Assembly (NCBI GenBank): GCA_949126835.1
Contig: OX421495.1
Coordinates: 21,707,458-21,771,457 of the forward strand
Reading direction: 5' to 3'
DNA from: Anisus vortex
Taxonomy: Eukaryota > Mollusca > Gastropoda > Planorbidae
Length of the DNA stretch: 64,000 nt
In this document: one piece after another, positions 12,316-22,049 of the stretch
Numbering within the stretch: position 1 is the first letter of the stretch
Layout of the letters: each line of letters starts with the position of its first letter
Notes under the pieces: model-generated
What the model was told of the DNA's origin: nothing
Databases searched by the model: none
What the model saw: the letters and a program-made list of their open reading frames with translations, nothing else
Program-made: the position numbers and the translations under genes

Positions 12316-12510
12316 CATGGACGTCGAACTCATTTGCACGAAGGTCCAGGCTCAAATTACACCCAAGATTTAGGGCAAACAAGGATAATCATTCATTAGT
12401 CCATTGTAGAAATAAGCCTTTAAACAAATAATATACTATTTTCTCACTCTCCGGACGTAATTGTAAACCGGTCCGCATGTGGTCCGCGGGCCTTGAGTTT
12501 GACACCTATG
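12316..12510. mobile_element. second hAT-like MITE family, copy 1
   Basis: Imperfect inverted ends: CATGGACGTCGAACTCA on the left, CATAGGTGTCAAACTCA on the reverse-complemented right. It encloses a 'gtccgcatgtggtccgcggg' segment. The flanking duplication is not preserved. Confidence 0.5.
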
Positions 12511-12984
12511 GATAGAGGGTAATTAAAGGTTGAGACGCGCACCAACATTAGTTCAGAGTTGCTCAGTTTCAAAGTTTTGGTATAAATGCAGATCCTCGAC
12601 AAGATAGAGACTATAATAATTTGAATATTCTATAACAATATAGACTATCACAAACCATACCAGAATATAAAACTTCGTTTCAAAATGATTCCAAAAAAGT
12701 CTCTTCAAAGAATGCCCGCGTAAGTTATCTATACATTTGCCACCCATAAAAATTGTTACTTTCTGCTTGTAAGTACTGAATTATTTTTACAACTTTAGAT
12801 TTCAACAGTAAGATTTTAAATCAATGCTTTGAATAAAAAAAATTGATTTCAAAATAATGTGTTTAAATTATATAGCAGACTGTTGGTTTTTTATACATTG
12901 ACAATAACCGGAGTTCATTGAGGCATTTAACAGATCTAATTTTTAAGAAAGAGATAAATCTATTTGATTCTGAATTATTTAGAT

Positions 12985-13170
12985 TAGGGGTTAACAATCT
13001 TTTGATAATAGCGTGCCAAAGTAGGATTTCTAATTCATTCAGTGTGCCAACAGACTAAAAGTCATACTACTCTAGCACTCAATTTCTTGTAGAAGAAGCC
13101 TGCATTGACTTTAGTGTGTCTTTCGCGTGCCATTAAAAATCATCCTGCGTGCCAAGTCTGCCGATCTCTG
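12985..13170 (+). mobile_element. hAT-like MITE, copy 2 (186 bp)
   Basis: The left end TAGGGGTTAACAATCT and right end GCCGATCTCTG are diverged forms of the family ends. A perfect 8-bp duplication ATTTAGAT flanks it at 12977-12984 and 13171-13178. It lies 92 bases beyond the stop codon of the minus-strand membrane-protein gene, and no poly(A) signal precedes it, so it is probably transcribed in that 3'UTR. Confidence 0.8.
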
Positions 13171-13261
13171 ATTTAGATCAACGGTTTGCAACAGGTGGAC
13201 CCTTGCGTCTGAACTTTGTTGTAATGAATCATCACCCAATAAAGTCTGATTAGCGGCCTGG

Positions 13262-14482
13262 CTACGCTGCCGATGTTTTTGCGAAGTATTGGGAATGCAA
13301 GGCTAGCACTGGCTTTCGTAAAGGAACCTCACCGTTGTCATCCTGTACCTCGGCACGTCTTGAAGGCTTAGCCAAGTCCTGCTTGATCTGATTGGATGCT
13401 TCCTTCAGCAGGTCCGGACCAATGGCGTGTTGGTGGTGTCCAAAACCCGCAAAGGATCTGTGCCGCGGCACGAAAACGTCAGTCTCCGGCATGCAGCTAT
13501 TGCAGTAGTAATTGTTGGGCATGTGAATCGGCTCAAAGTTTGTCATAGGGCATATCGTGTTGCCCTGTGGGTGAACAGAGACTTTGCCTGCGTTGCCGTA
13601 GGGAGAGTTCGAGGCTGAATTCGACACGGTGTTGTGCAGCGGTAAAAACGTGGAGCACTGATTACTTTCCGAGGGTCTGGAATGTGTGTGGGCCACCAGA
13701 GGAGTCCGTAGCTCTTCAAGTTTGTGAGCGTCATGTGCACGGGTAGATACGCATACGCTGGCTTGCTGTGACCTCATTATGCAGATATCGTTCTGCACGA
13801 ACTGTGGGTCAGACTGCACGTGGTTGAAGAGATGAGGCGGTGAAAGAGCCACGCTCGGATATTGTGGTGTGTACTGGCAGGCCGTGCTCTGGTCAAGTCT
13901 GAAAAACCTCCCACTGGAATCCCCTGCCATATCAGCGTGCTGAAAAGAATTCAGGCAAGCTGTGTCCCGGAGCAAGTCGCTGTTGCCGCCATCAGACAAG
14001 GCACAGTTGTGGTCGAGCTCAAAGTAGTTGGCCAGAAACGAGATCCCGAAGCGATGCTGAGCCTCGTCGCCGTTGAAGCCGGTCTCAGCGACCTGGTTCC
14101 CGCCGCCTCGCGTTTCGTCGAAGGCCCGCGGCCGGATCTGCACAGTGCTGATGCTGGTGGGCGAGGTCTGGCAAGGGGAGCAACTGTGGCAGGATTCCCG
14201 GCTGTTTGATTTTGAAGGAGTTCTGACCCTTGGCTTGCTCTGCGAGTTGTCGTCTGCTCGCCGCACGTCCTCGTCTTCCTCATCGTCGTCTATGGTTTCG
14301 TAGACCGCCGAGTAAGCCCTGGAGTAGCAGTGAGAGGACGGACTCATCCTCATCAACGGGTGGCGAGACGCGCAGGAGTGGCAGTTCCATTTCGGGTCAC
14401 ACGTGGGATGACAAGGAGCTGGTGGAATCGGCAAACCCCTGTGGCGGAATGGCGGGTAAATCACGTCATCGTCCCCTTGTAC
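13262..14482 (-). CDS. unrecognised single-pass membrane protein, exon C (cytoplasmic tail, C terminus)
   Basis: Third exon of a three-exon gene; residues 189-594 of the model. The acceptor is a pyrimidine tract ending tttctttccag before 14482, and the frame then runs 406 codons to TAG. The sequence has a proline/cysteine-rich start (Cys 212, 216, 222, 225, spaced x3, x5, x2), a tyrosine-acidic patch (Tyr 245 and 249, acidic run 253-260), Ser/Arg-rich segments with CHSCSPC near 286, then a His/Asn/Gln-rich disordered region. The terminal part has a charged helix-like stretch (LLKEASNQIKQDLAKPSRR). Codons are GC-rich against AT-rich surroundings, supporting real coding. I recognise no domain; tyrosines and clustered cysteines would suit a signalling or palmitoylated tail, which is inference only. 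Confidence 0.72.
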   Translation of the reverse strand, partial: VQGDDDVIYPPFRHRGLPIPPAPCHPTCDPKWNCHSCASRHPLMRMSPSSHCYSRAYSAVYETIDDDEEDEDVRRADDNSQSKPRVRTPSKSNSRESCHSCSPCQTSPTSISTVQIRPRAFDETRGGGNQVAETGFNGDEAQHRFGISFLANYFELDHNCALSDGGNSDLLRDTACLNSFQHADMAGDSSGRFFRLDQSTACQYTPQYPSVALSPPHLFNHVQSDPQFVQNDICIMRSQQASVCVSTRAHDAHKLEELRTPLVAHTHSRPSESNQCSTFLPLHNTVSNSASNSPYGNAGKVSVHPQGNTICPMTNFEPIHMPNNYYCNSCMPETDVFVPRHRSFAGFGHHQHAIGPDLLKEASNQIKQDLAKPSRRAEVQDDNGEVPLRKPVLALHSQYFAKTSAA

Positions 14483-14689
14483 CTGGAAAGAAACAAAGAA
14501 ACACGTGGTGAGATTGATTTACAAATATAATTTTGTGAATAGTATATCGTGATAGTGTATATCCTTATAAGAGTAAGGTATTGAGATTAGCCTAGATGTT
14601 CAAAGCAAACCTTACAGATAGTATTGTTGCAGTTTCGACCGCTATAGGCCCTCAGCTCTTACATATATTATATATTTGTTTGTTGACAC

Positions 14690-14925
14690 TCCCTGTGGAG
14701 CAAAAGGCGACCCACACAAAAATATCCACCGTGTGGTGAGCCAACTAATGTCAGGGCCAGCTTTTCCTCGTGGACTTCTTTCGTTATTATTCTCCATGCC
14801 ACCAGTGGTTTTCCATTCTTCCTTTTCTCCAGCGTGTGGCCACCCCAGGGTTAGATCTATATGCTTGGAATATTTTTTTGTTCATGCGGAGAATGTGACC
14901 CAGCCATATCCATCTTCTTTTTTTC
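14690..14925 (-). pseudogene. decayed non-LTR retrotransposon 3' fragment in intron 2
   Basis: The minus strand carries, with frameshifts, a GHILRMNKK-like block resembling the LGHxLRM motif of non-LTR reverse transcriptase carboxy ends. It is followed by a diverged tail. It lies inside the intron between exons C and B. Confidence 0.4.
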
Positions 14926-15539
14926 TTTTTTCGTATTATGATGTTGTTGTTTTTTAATACTTTTTTTCAGTGTTTTTTTTGTAAAAAAAATAGGTGCCGG
15001 TACTCAGTGAAGGATTGCCTAACTTTTAAAGCAGTTTCGCATTTTATATTTAAATTCTTATTGCGCGCAATTATAAAATAATTCAAGTTTAACAAATGAA
15101 TAATATAATAAATTAATAATAAACGTTAAAATACAAAAAAAAGTAATAATTTTTTCCCCAATTTGAAAAAGGTGCCGGTACGCCGTACCGGTGCGTACCA
15201 TCACAAAAAAAAAGCACTGCTTTTTTTTGTATTTTTTATGCAAGCTCCGTTGCTAGAAATGTGTTTCTCCCAGAAGAACCTTAGAGTTCGACATAGACAT
15301 CTGCCCTTGAGAACCCGGAGGCAGATTTCAACTTTATAAAAAAATCGGTTTTCCATGTCTGCAACATATAGGACAGGATATATTAGGATTGTATAGTTTC
15401 ACTCTTACCGTAAGCTATAGTCAGGAGAAGTTTTAACGTCATGCATAATTTATTGAAAGCCTATGCAGTTATAGATATTCTGGTTGAGATATTTCAATGG
15501 TTCCATTAGCTGACATATAGCTGGGAAAGATATTTGAAG

Positions 15540-15960
15540 ATCTTCATCTCTTCCATCTCCACTTTACTAGCATATGTTGAGAGTTCTTAGTCTTTTGTCC
15601 TAGTCGGTTAGTGTTTCCAGAATTAATCTTTTGTCATATACCTTTTGGCTATTTGTTCTAATCATTTTATTATAACTTGCAGATTTTTGGGAATGAGAGA
15701 GCAAAATTACACCATCTTCGAAATTGAAGTCTTCTAGATGGATAGTTTAATTCCCTTTCCAGTACTTAGGATATTCTTTAGTGTCTCAATTCATGACCAT
15801 TGATATTGACATGTGAGATCTCACAGCCTTGCTGAACTGCAGTTCTAACTTGAATTAACACTTTATACAGTTTTCGCTTTGTTTCCTGTGACAGTTTGTG
15901 ATACAATTTCTTCTTCGCCATCATACTCTAATGGACAATCACTGGGAGCGTTTAGTTTTA
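15540..15960 (-). pseudogene. decayed reverse transcriptase core in intron 2
   Basis: On the minus strand, interrupted by stops, I read AVQQGCEIS, resembling the VRQGCxLSP motif. Further on come LEDFNFEDGVILLSHS and a KVYDKRL-like continuation, resembling the DLDFADDIALLSHS catalytic block, here with EDG in place of ADD. The order and spacing fit a non-LTR reverse transcriptase. The copy is inactive. Confidence 0.55.
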
Positions 15961-16120
15961 GTCGATAATTACTTCATTACAATAAATACCTACACATAGA
16001 TTTTTTTGGACAAATAAAACCCGCTATACAATTGAGGTAAATACATATTTAAAAAAAAAGAAAAGTAACAATGTATATTTTTTTAACAATTGTCAACAAA
16101 AGTTGGCAACGTTGAAATAC

Positions 16121-16229
16121 CTCCAGATTAGTAAAGTCCGCACAGTTGACAGCATCGCTTGTTGACGTACTTAGCTGTAACTGTTGGCGGGACGGGCGAG
16201 CTGCCGCCATTTTGTGTCGCACGCGATGT
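16121..16229 (-). CDS. unrecognised membrane protein, exon B (juxtamembrane)
   Basis: A 109-base exon with a strong acceptor (ttctcttcctcccaccag) at 16230 and donor CTGGAG|GTATTT after 16121. Taking two bases from exon A gives AA+A (Lys152), then HRVRHK, then about 30 Ser/Thr/Gln-rich residues ending NLE188. It leaves phase 0, exactly what exon C needs. The KHRVRHK cluster directly follows the transmembrane segment of exon A and is a textbook stop-transfer sequence. Phase agreement on both sides and this topology are the main support. The exon also holds AAAATGGCGGC, a possible internal start with YY1-like context. Confidence 0.6.
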
Positions 16230-16504
16230 CTGGTGGGAGGAAGAGAAAAAAATGGTTTGAGGGTTAATTGAATAGTTCGCTTTGAGTGGTGATAAAAGTG
16301 TTTGCCACACGCCACTGGTTGGAGCAAAAACTCTTATACACCACCATTACAACGACAACAACAAAGTCTACACCAGTAATGCAGATAAAAGGAATAAACT
16401 GATGGAGCATATCTATCCTCGATGTTGTCATAACATTCAAAACACCTTCTCTCGAATGGTGGGGGAGGGGGATGGAGTGGTGTAGTTTTGTGCCTAAGCG
16501 GTCA

Positions 16505-16765
16505 TATTTCTACTCCCGCCAAATTCAACACATCATCTCCAGACTAAGGACTGGGCATAACAGGCTGAAGCGACACATGCACCGCAAACTATCCGAGCAC
16601 GCCAAATGTACCCTTGCGGAACATGTCGTTCAGACCTGCTCCCTGTATCACTCAACCGGGTCCGCCTTAAGGCGTCAGGAAGCTACATTCAACGACAAAC
16701 TGTATGGTGGACTAGAGCAACTGACAGCCACGGTGCAGTTCATTACAATTATTGGACTTGTCTGA
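16505..16765 (+). pseudogene. non-LTR retrotransposon carboxy-terminal fragment in intron 1
   Basis: Plus-strand reading includes ISRLRTGHNRLKRHMHRKL, then AEHVVQTCSLY, then DKLYGGLEQLTATVQFI and a final GL. This is the conserved end of jockey/RTE-like polymerases (RLRTGH, EHxLQxCPxY, LYG...L..TV.FI). The CPCG block is disrupted by a frameshift near 16610. Antisense to the host gene. Confidence 0.7.
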
Positions 16766-17264
16766 ATCCTCCAGTCCAAATAATAACTTTTGAGAACGAA
16801 GAAGAAGAAGAAATATATTTTATATTTTCAAATAATTTTGGAATTCGGTTTTAAATACCCGGTAGTTATATTGCATTATTGGTGTTACATGTATTATTTA
16901 AGATACATGAAATAGACACAACACTAAGGCGCAGTTATTCTATTTGAAATCGGCATACAAAAAAAATATTTTCGAAAACTTTCCTGACAAGAAAAACTGG
17001 CAAGAAAAAAACAACCAAAAAAACAACAACAACACAATAGCAACAAAGAATTATTGTGCTGTCTTGCTGAGATATCCGACAGATCAAAGGTCAACTTTAT
17101 CAAATTCTGTCAATAGTATTAAAACAAAAGTGAATTACATTAATGGTTTAGAATATAAATCACCGAAACATAAAATGCGCAGTAAATCTTTAACGAATGC
17201 CTAGACTGCATAGACTATCAAATGTTGGCGTTCAGAGTTGAATCACTATAATTATAGCTATAAT

Positions 17265-17844
17265 AATGATAATAATAATGACACTTGTATAGCGCTGCCG
17301 ACAAACATAATGTAAGCTCAGAGAGCATTTAACATAACAACTAAGAACACGGATACAATCTATAGGCCAAAAGATAAAAAACTAAATGATGATTCAAAAC
17401 TTTACAAACATAGAACAAATCAAACAACTAAAACAAAATAACCGACCTAACATATAAGTAAGACAGTAAGGCTCTAAAGCATGTTAACTGAGATAAATAT
17501 TGAAATAATGAGTTTTTAAGTTCTTCTTGAAGGAATCAATGGAGCTTGTTTGCCTGAGTTGAATGGGAAGTAGATTCCACACCTTCGCACCGAATACTGA
17601 GAAGGCTCTAAAGCCAACGGTCGTCAGAGAGAAACGGGGCTCTTCCAGAAGCGATTAGTTAGCAGAACGAAGTGTTCTTTGAGGAACATATGGTGTTATT
17701 AGTTCCTTGAGACGGAAACTCGTTATTAAAAATGCACTGATGGCAAAGTAGCGCCACTTTATACTCGATTCCGGCTTTCACGGGGAGCCAATGGAGCTGA
17801 CGCAGGAGAACTCTATTGACAAGTCTTAACGTGTATGCATGCAT
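17265..17844 (-). pseudogene. non-LTR retrotransposon 3' end with tail, intron 1
   Basis: The minus strand encodes LLRQLHWLPVKAGIEYKVAL, then in another frame AKVWNLLPIQLRQ and SIDSFKKNLKTHYF before a TAA at 17484-17486. These are hallmark end motifs of reverse transcriptases in CR1/L2-like elements. A 3'UTR follows and ends 'cgctatacaagtgtcatt' and an (ATT)n-like tail near 17265. It is 5'-truncated and frameshifted. Confidence 0.75.
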
Positions 17845-17880
17845 AAAAGTTCACAAGAAAAAACATTTCCGGTCGAATTC

Positions 17881-18416
17881 GATCATTTTATTCGAAACAT
17901 GTCTGTGTGCTAGGTTACTGTTTGTACGAACATTTGTTGGGGATTAAAGTTTCTTTCATTTCCAAAAGATGTTTACAAAAGAAAACAATGTATTGTGAAA
18001 GTCAGAAGGGAAATTTCAATTTTGTTTTTCAATAACCAAGAAAACGCAACTCTTGACTAATTTGTTTTATAAACAAGCTACATGCGACTAACACTTGAAT
18101 ATTAATTATCGCCTACTCACTTTTGATATTAAAATCTGATTCCTCATAACTAATATTGTATCCTTTGTATAATTCTAAAAGACTAGAACTAGCCGTCGAG
18201 GTTGAAATCAACTGTCAATAACCAGCAAAAGCATGCTTTTTTTGTTTACGGAAATGCCTAAAATAATTAAACAATTAAAAATAGAACCGGAAGTTCACGA
18301 TCACACCAGTTCAAAAGGTCACGCCTAATTAAGACTTGTCAATTAGCTCTATATCCTAAAGTAGAGATAACTATTGTAATTACTTTCACAAGAAAATTAT
18401 AGAGTAAATATTTAAC
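17881..18416. other. intron 1, unique-looking sequence
   Basis: AT-rich intron sequence without recognised repeats. Confidence 0.4.
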
Positions 18417-18432
18417 GGTGACCTTGACCTCA
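18417..18432 (-). promoter_or_regulatory. ERR/FTZ-F1-like nuclear-receptor site
   Basis: The minus strand reads TGAGGTCAAGGTCACC. It holds two AGGTCA half-sites with no gap and the extended half-site TCAAGGTCA bound by ERR/FTZ-F1 receptors. It lies about 155 bases downstream of exon A, in intron 1. Chance occurrence is possible. Confidence 0.25.
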
Positions 18433-18584
18433 GTTGAAAGAGGAAGATCTATTTCATAGTTGCCAAAATATTTTGATGGAAATTTATTTTGGGGCAATTA
18501 TGTACTTTTACCTTTAATTTGGGTGCTAGGGGCATTTTGTTTACAGGGACGCAACCCTTGTGTGTGTATATTTGACCTACTTAC

Positions 18585-19039
18585 TTTGTGACGCAGATCA
18601 AAACCGACACCATCAGGACTACAACGACAAAGAACAAGGCACAGCCGATGGACAGCTGACACGGGGTGTCACACCAGGAATGTCTGGCCTCCGTCAGGTC
18701 ACTCAGCGACGACCCGTGGTCCGGCGCGTCCGTCAGGCGCGGGTGCGAGCCATAGCGGTTGTTCCCAGCGTCCGCCTTCAGATCCGAAGGAAACAGAATG
18801 TGCCGGATCTCGCACTTGCCAGCCAGGAAAGAGCGGACAGTCCTCGATACGCTGGGGTCGAGTCGCGTGGAGTTGACCTCGACGAGAAGGCGAGGCCTCC
18901 AGGGAGGCGGGCAAGGGAAGGAGGACCAGAACTCCCTAACGTCCGCGTCGATGTCCCTCAGCGTGGGAGGGCTGGTCAGGAGGCCCGCGGCAGGGAGCAC
19001 GGCTGATGACGTCAGCAGCGTAGACGTCATGGATGACAT
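18585..19039 (-). CDS. unrecognised membrane protein, exon A (ectodomain and transmembrane segment)
   Basis: First coding exon, residues 1-151 plus two bases. Start chosen at ATG 19039: an in-frame TAA lies at 19046-19048 and a good acceptor (actgtttcag) precedes 19079, so this exon begins in 5'UTR. The N terminus has a weak hydrophobic stretch (LLTSSAVLPAAGLL, 8-21) that may be a signal peptide but lacks a basic n-region. The ectodomain has cysteines 43, 76, 123, 127 and an NST sequon at Asn56. Residues 129-150 (LSIGCALFFVVVVLMVSVLI plus CV) form the transmembrane helix. The donor CACAAA|GTAAGT is near-perfect; reading through gives an immediate stop. GC-rich, unlike its flanks. Family unknown; type I topology is inferred. 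Confidence 0.7.
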
Positions 19040-19065
19040 CACAGCTTACGTGCTTGAGTCGTCAT
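19037..19065 (-). promoter_or_regulatory. upstream ORF overlapping the start codon
   Basis: An ATG at 19065 opens an 8-codon frame (MTTQARKL) whose TGA overlaps the proposed start ATG as TGATG. Such arrangements can limit initiation or allow reinitiation. This holds only if the 5'UTR includes this exon from 19079. Confidence 0.45.
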
Positions 19066-19080
19066 GACCTACCGGAGACC

Positions 19081-19768
19081 TGAAACAGTAAAAAGTAGAA
19101 TATTTGTTAAAATACAATGTCAGCTTATACATGATCACATTATTCCTCATGATCTTCAAAATTTAAGACTAAAATGGCAACCAATAAGCACTCTAGATAG
19201 ATCCATTATATACGACTTATTGTTAAAATAAACAGTAAAAAAAAAACAACTTATTGTGCAAAGCTTTGTATTAACAAGAAAACTACAAATTATACGATTA
19301 TTTTTTGAATATGTCAAGTTGTTAAATACAAAGTCTTACACAGTGTAAAATATTACTAAAGTATGCCCATATTAATACTATTTAACCTAATGATTAAACT
19401 CTGAATATGGCCGTAAGCAGTGAATAAATAGCCTACAAAGGAGAGCTGAGTGTATTGGGAAGGAGCGGGAGGGGCTGATGGATGATGAGGGTTTAACAAT
19501 GATTTCCGATGAAGGTAGCGGCATGAATGTGATGTGGTCTCTCTCTCTCTCTCTATCCATCCATCCATCTATCATTATATCTGTGCATCTATCCATCTGG
19601 TCATCTATACAGTTATTCATTAGTCTAAATAACTATAATCTTGTTTAAAGACGGAGCGTCTGTAATGTATAAGATAAATATACAGTTGTCCATCGTTCAT
19701 CGCAGTTAATCCGTTATTCACACGCTTTCGCGAAAAGTGAATATCCGCATAGTAGGAAATATACCGGT
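19081..19768. other. upstream flank or 5' intron of the membrane-protein gene
   Basis: AT-rich, with (CT)n at 19541-19553, CATC repeats near 19555-19605 and a family-B SINE tail near 19650-19675. No upstream exon recognised. Confidence 0.35.
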
Positions 19769-19905
19769 GAAGCCGGCTGGTCCAGCGGATAGTTCTCCGG
19801 ACTGTCAACCAAAAACCAACTGACAGGTGGCGGGTTCTATCCCTGCCACCGACGGATCCCTGTCGCCCTTCTATCTAGAAGGAACGCCTGTAAACTTATA
19901 AGGAA
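19769..19905 (+). mobile_element. SINE family B, copy 1
   Basis: A tRNA-like head reads GGCTGGTCCAGCGGATAGT (A box) then CGGACTGTCAACC, and later GGCGGGTTCTATCCCTGCC (B box). The tail contains 'agaaggaacgcctgtaa'. The same tail motif recurs at 28.4, 28.8 and 32.3 kb. Confidence 0.7.
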
Positions 19906-19984
19906 CTTGACAAAAACATAACTCCAATAATTTACTAGTTAGAGCACTGAAAACCTGTTCACGAACCCCTAAAAGAGGTTTTGA

Positions 19985-20330
19985 ACATTACAAATATTTC
20001 TATAACGCTTTTCATAACAATTAGTATTCGAATGAGCTTACATTTACTCGAATTATTAAAAGAAATCGAATAAGTATGTTTTTAATTTTGTTTTAAAAAT
20101 GTTAACATTGTCCGCTTGTTTAATTAGTGTTCGGAAGTTCATTCCACCACAGAGGTGCCACAATGCTGAAAGAGCGAGTGGCTAATGTTTAGTTCTTTTT
20201 AGGTTTGGTCCCTTGCGTTGTTGATGAATTTTGTTGGAACGCTGTCCAGTTTTCTCTGATGTGTGTAGCTCAACCATTATTAAAACCTCTGGAATGAAAT
20301 AACATCCCTTTAAATAATCTATGTTATTAT
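19985..20330 (-). pseudogene. probable non-LTR retrotransposon 3' end
   Basis: On the minus strand a WNELPNT-like block is followed by AT-rich sequence and a tail with 'gaaaagcgttatagaaat', the 'gcg-tata-aa' form typical of such tails. Heavily decayed. Confidence 0.35.
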
Positions 20331-21679
20331 GATCTCTCCAAATACAATTGACCTCTCAGGCAGCATAATTTATGCTTTTCACTTAGTTTAAAAACTCAAA
20401 CGGAATTTTCTTTTTTTATTTTTAGATAACATTTGTTGTTGTTTTTTAATGGAAATTTCTTTTTAATTTCAGAAAAATGAAAGAATAAAGAAAGAAGAAA
20501 AAAGAAAAATGTCTGTCAGGCTAGTTATGGGAAGTGGACAAGGGACATAATAGATTTTTAAAGTGACCGCCCGGGGTGCTGTCCCTCATTTCTGATTTAA
20601 TAGCGAAGACAAGAGAGGGGAGATAAGTGGCAGACGTGGAATCTGTGAGAACAAAAGACAATAGAAGAACTTCCAGTGAATGAAGGGACGCGATTTCATT
20701 TTTTGTTGTACCCACTTCACCTTTTCTTTCAAACTTGCTGTTATCTTTTCTTCTTCAAAGGCATAACATTTTTTCCTTCTAAATTTCTGATCGAATGTAT
20801 AATAATTGTTCTATATAATAGCTTTTAAATCGTGGTATTACAGTGTTTAAATTTAATTATAGTAAATTTGTGTATAATAAAATAAAACGTATACTTTTTT
20901 TTCCCCTTGAGTTTTATATTTGTTCACCATAGAGGCCTTGACCGTTTGACTACCCAGGACTTGAAGTTATGGACATGTTCTCTAAACGATATCTAATTTT
21001 TTATAATTTTATATCACGTATAGATCAGATGGATGAGTTGATTTTAAATAAATAGAAGTATGTCCAATATTCACACATTTATAGACTGTCATGAAAAATT
21101 CAGGAAATAATGACGACTTTATTAGAATGCAGCCTAAAACAGGTACACAACATGGAGTTAGTTTTCCTTTGCCTTGCCTGCACTCAAAGTCTAAGACTTA
21201 AGGGTTTATCCGATTCTGCATCACTGTGCAGTCTTTTGTTAAGTTTGTTAAGTATTGTAGGCAAATACATACGATTCTAACATACATTATGTCATATTTT
21301 TGTGTCTATTTTTCATGTGTGTTTTTTTTTCTTTTAATTTACACAACATTTGTATGGACACAATATCTTCACGGGTCAACTAGTATCACATAATACGATT
21401 TAATATTATATAATAGACGTTTTAAGTAATATAATGTAATAACATTAATATAATATAGTATTATATTATAATCTAGTTATAATTTACTCTATTTATTTAA
21501 ATATATTGTTTTATTATGTTAAAAGCTAAGCAATTAGACTCAATGCATATGATAGATTTAAGACAGCAGTCAAACAAATTAGAATGAACAGGATTTTGTC
21601 CCCATGCATCGTTAGTTTGCAGACCTACTTCCGAAATTAAGTTGTCTATTTTTATCACTTTACATCCCTTCTTTCCACA
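20331..21679. other. non-coding stretch
   Basis: AT-rich. The 64-codon minus frame at 20521-20715 has no recognised motif. A dispersed repeat end is at 21350-21384. Confidence 0.35.
21350..21384 (+). repeat. dispersed repeat end, copy 1
   Basis: Reads TGTATGGACACA, then ACGGGTCAACTAGT. It closely matches 49201-49235 inside the zinc-finger transposon. Confidence 0.5.
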
Positions 21680-21829
21680 AACATATACACACTTACACAC
21701 AGAAAACATATACACACTTACACACAAACATATACACACTTACACACAGAAAACATATACACACTTACACACAGAAAACATATACACACTTACACACAGA
21801 AAACATATACACACTTACACACAGAAAAA
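21680..21829 (+). repeat. 25-bp minisatellite, about 6 copies
   Basis: Unit agaaaacatatacacacttacacac, one copy shortened. Confidence 0.9.
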
Positions 21830-21886
21830 TACACATGAAGTAGGCCCATCGAAAGACATCTCAGAAGCTAAAAATGAAACGACAAC

Positions 21887-22049
21887 CAGCTACCAGCTGA
21901 CATTGATATACAAATTAAACAGCTACCAGCTGACATTGATATATAATTTAAACAGCTACCAGCTGACATTGATATATAATTTAAACAGCAACCAGCTGAC
22001 ATTGTTATAGCAATTAAACAACTACCAGCTGACATTGCAATAGAAATTA
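21887..22049 (+). repeat. 33-bp minisatellite, about 5 copies
   Basis: Each unit begins cagctaccagctgacattga and ends ataatttaaa. The period is a multiple of three, so the frame stays open by chance (YQLTLIYNLNS). Confidence 0.9.

Noticed and set aside
13427..14530. Several plus-strand and alternate-frame ORFs over exon C
   Set aside because: Shadows of the GC-rich exon C; only the 406-codon minus frame continues in phase to exon B.
18560..19067. 148- and 102-codon plus-strand frames over exon A
   Set aside because: Shadow frames of exon A; Arg/Gly-rich composition and no splice context.
13262..19079. Direct splice from exon A to exon C
   Set aside because: The phases disagree and the junction would give a stop after a few codons; inserting exon B restores the frame.
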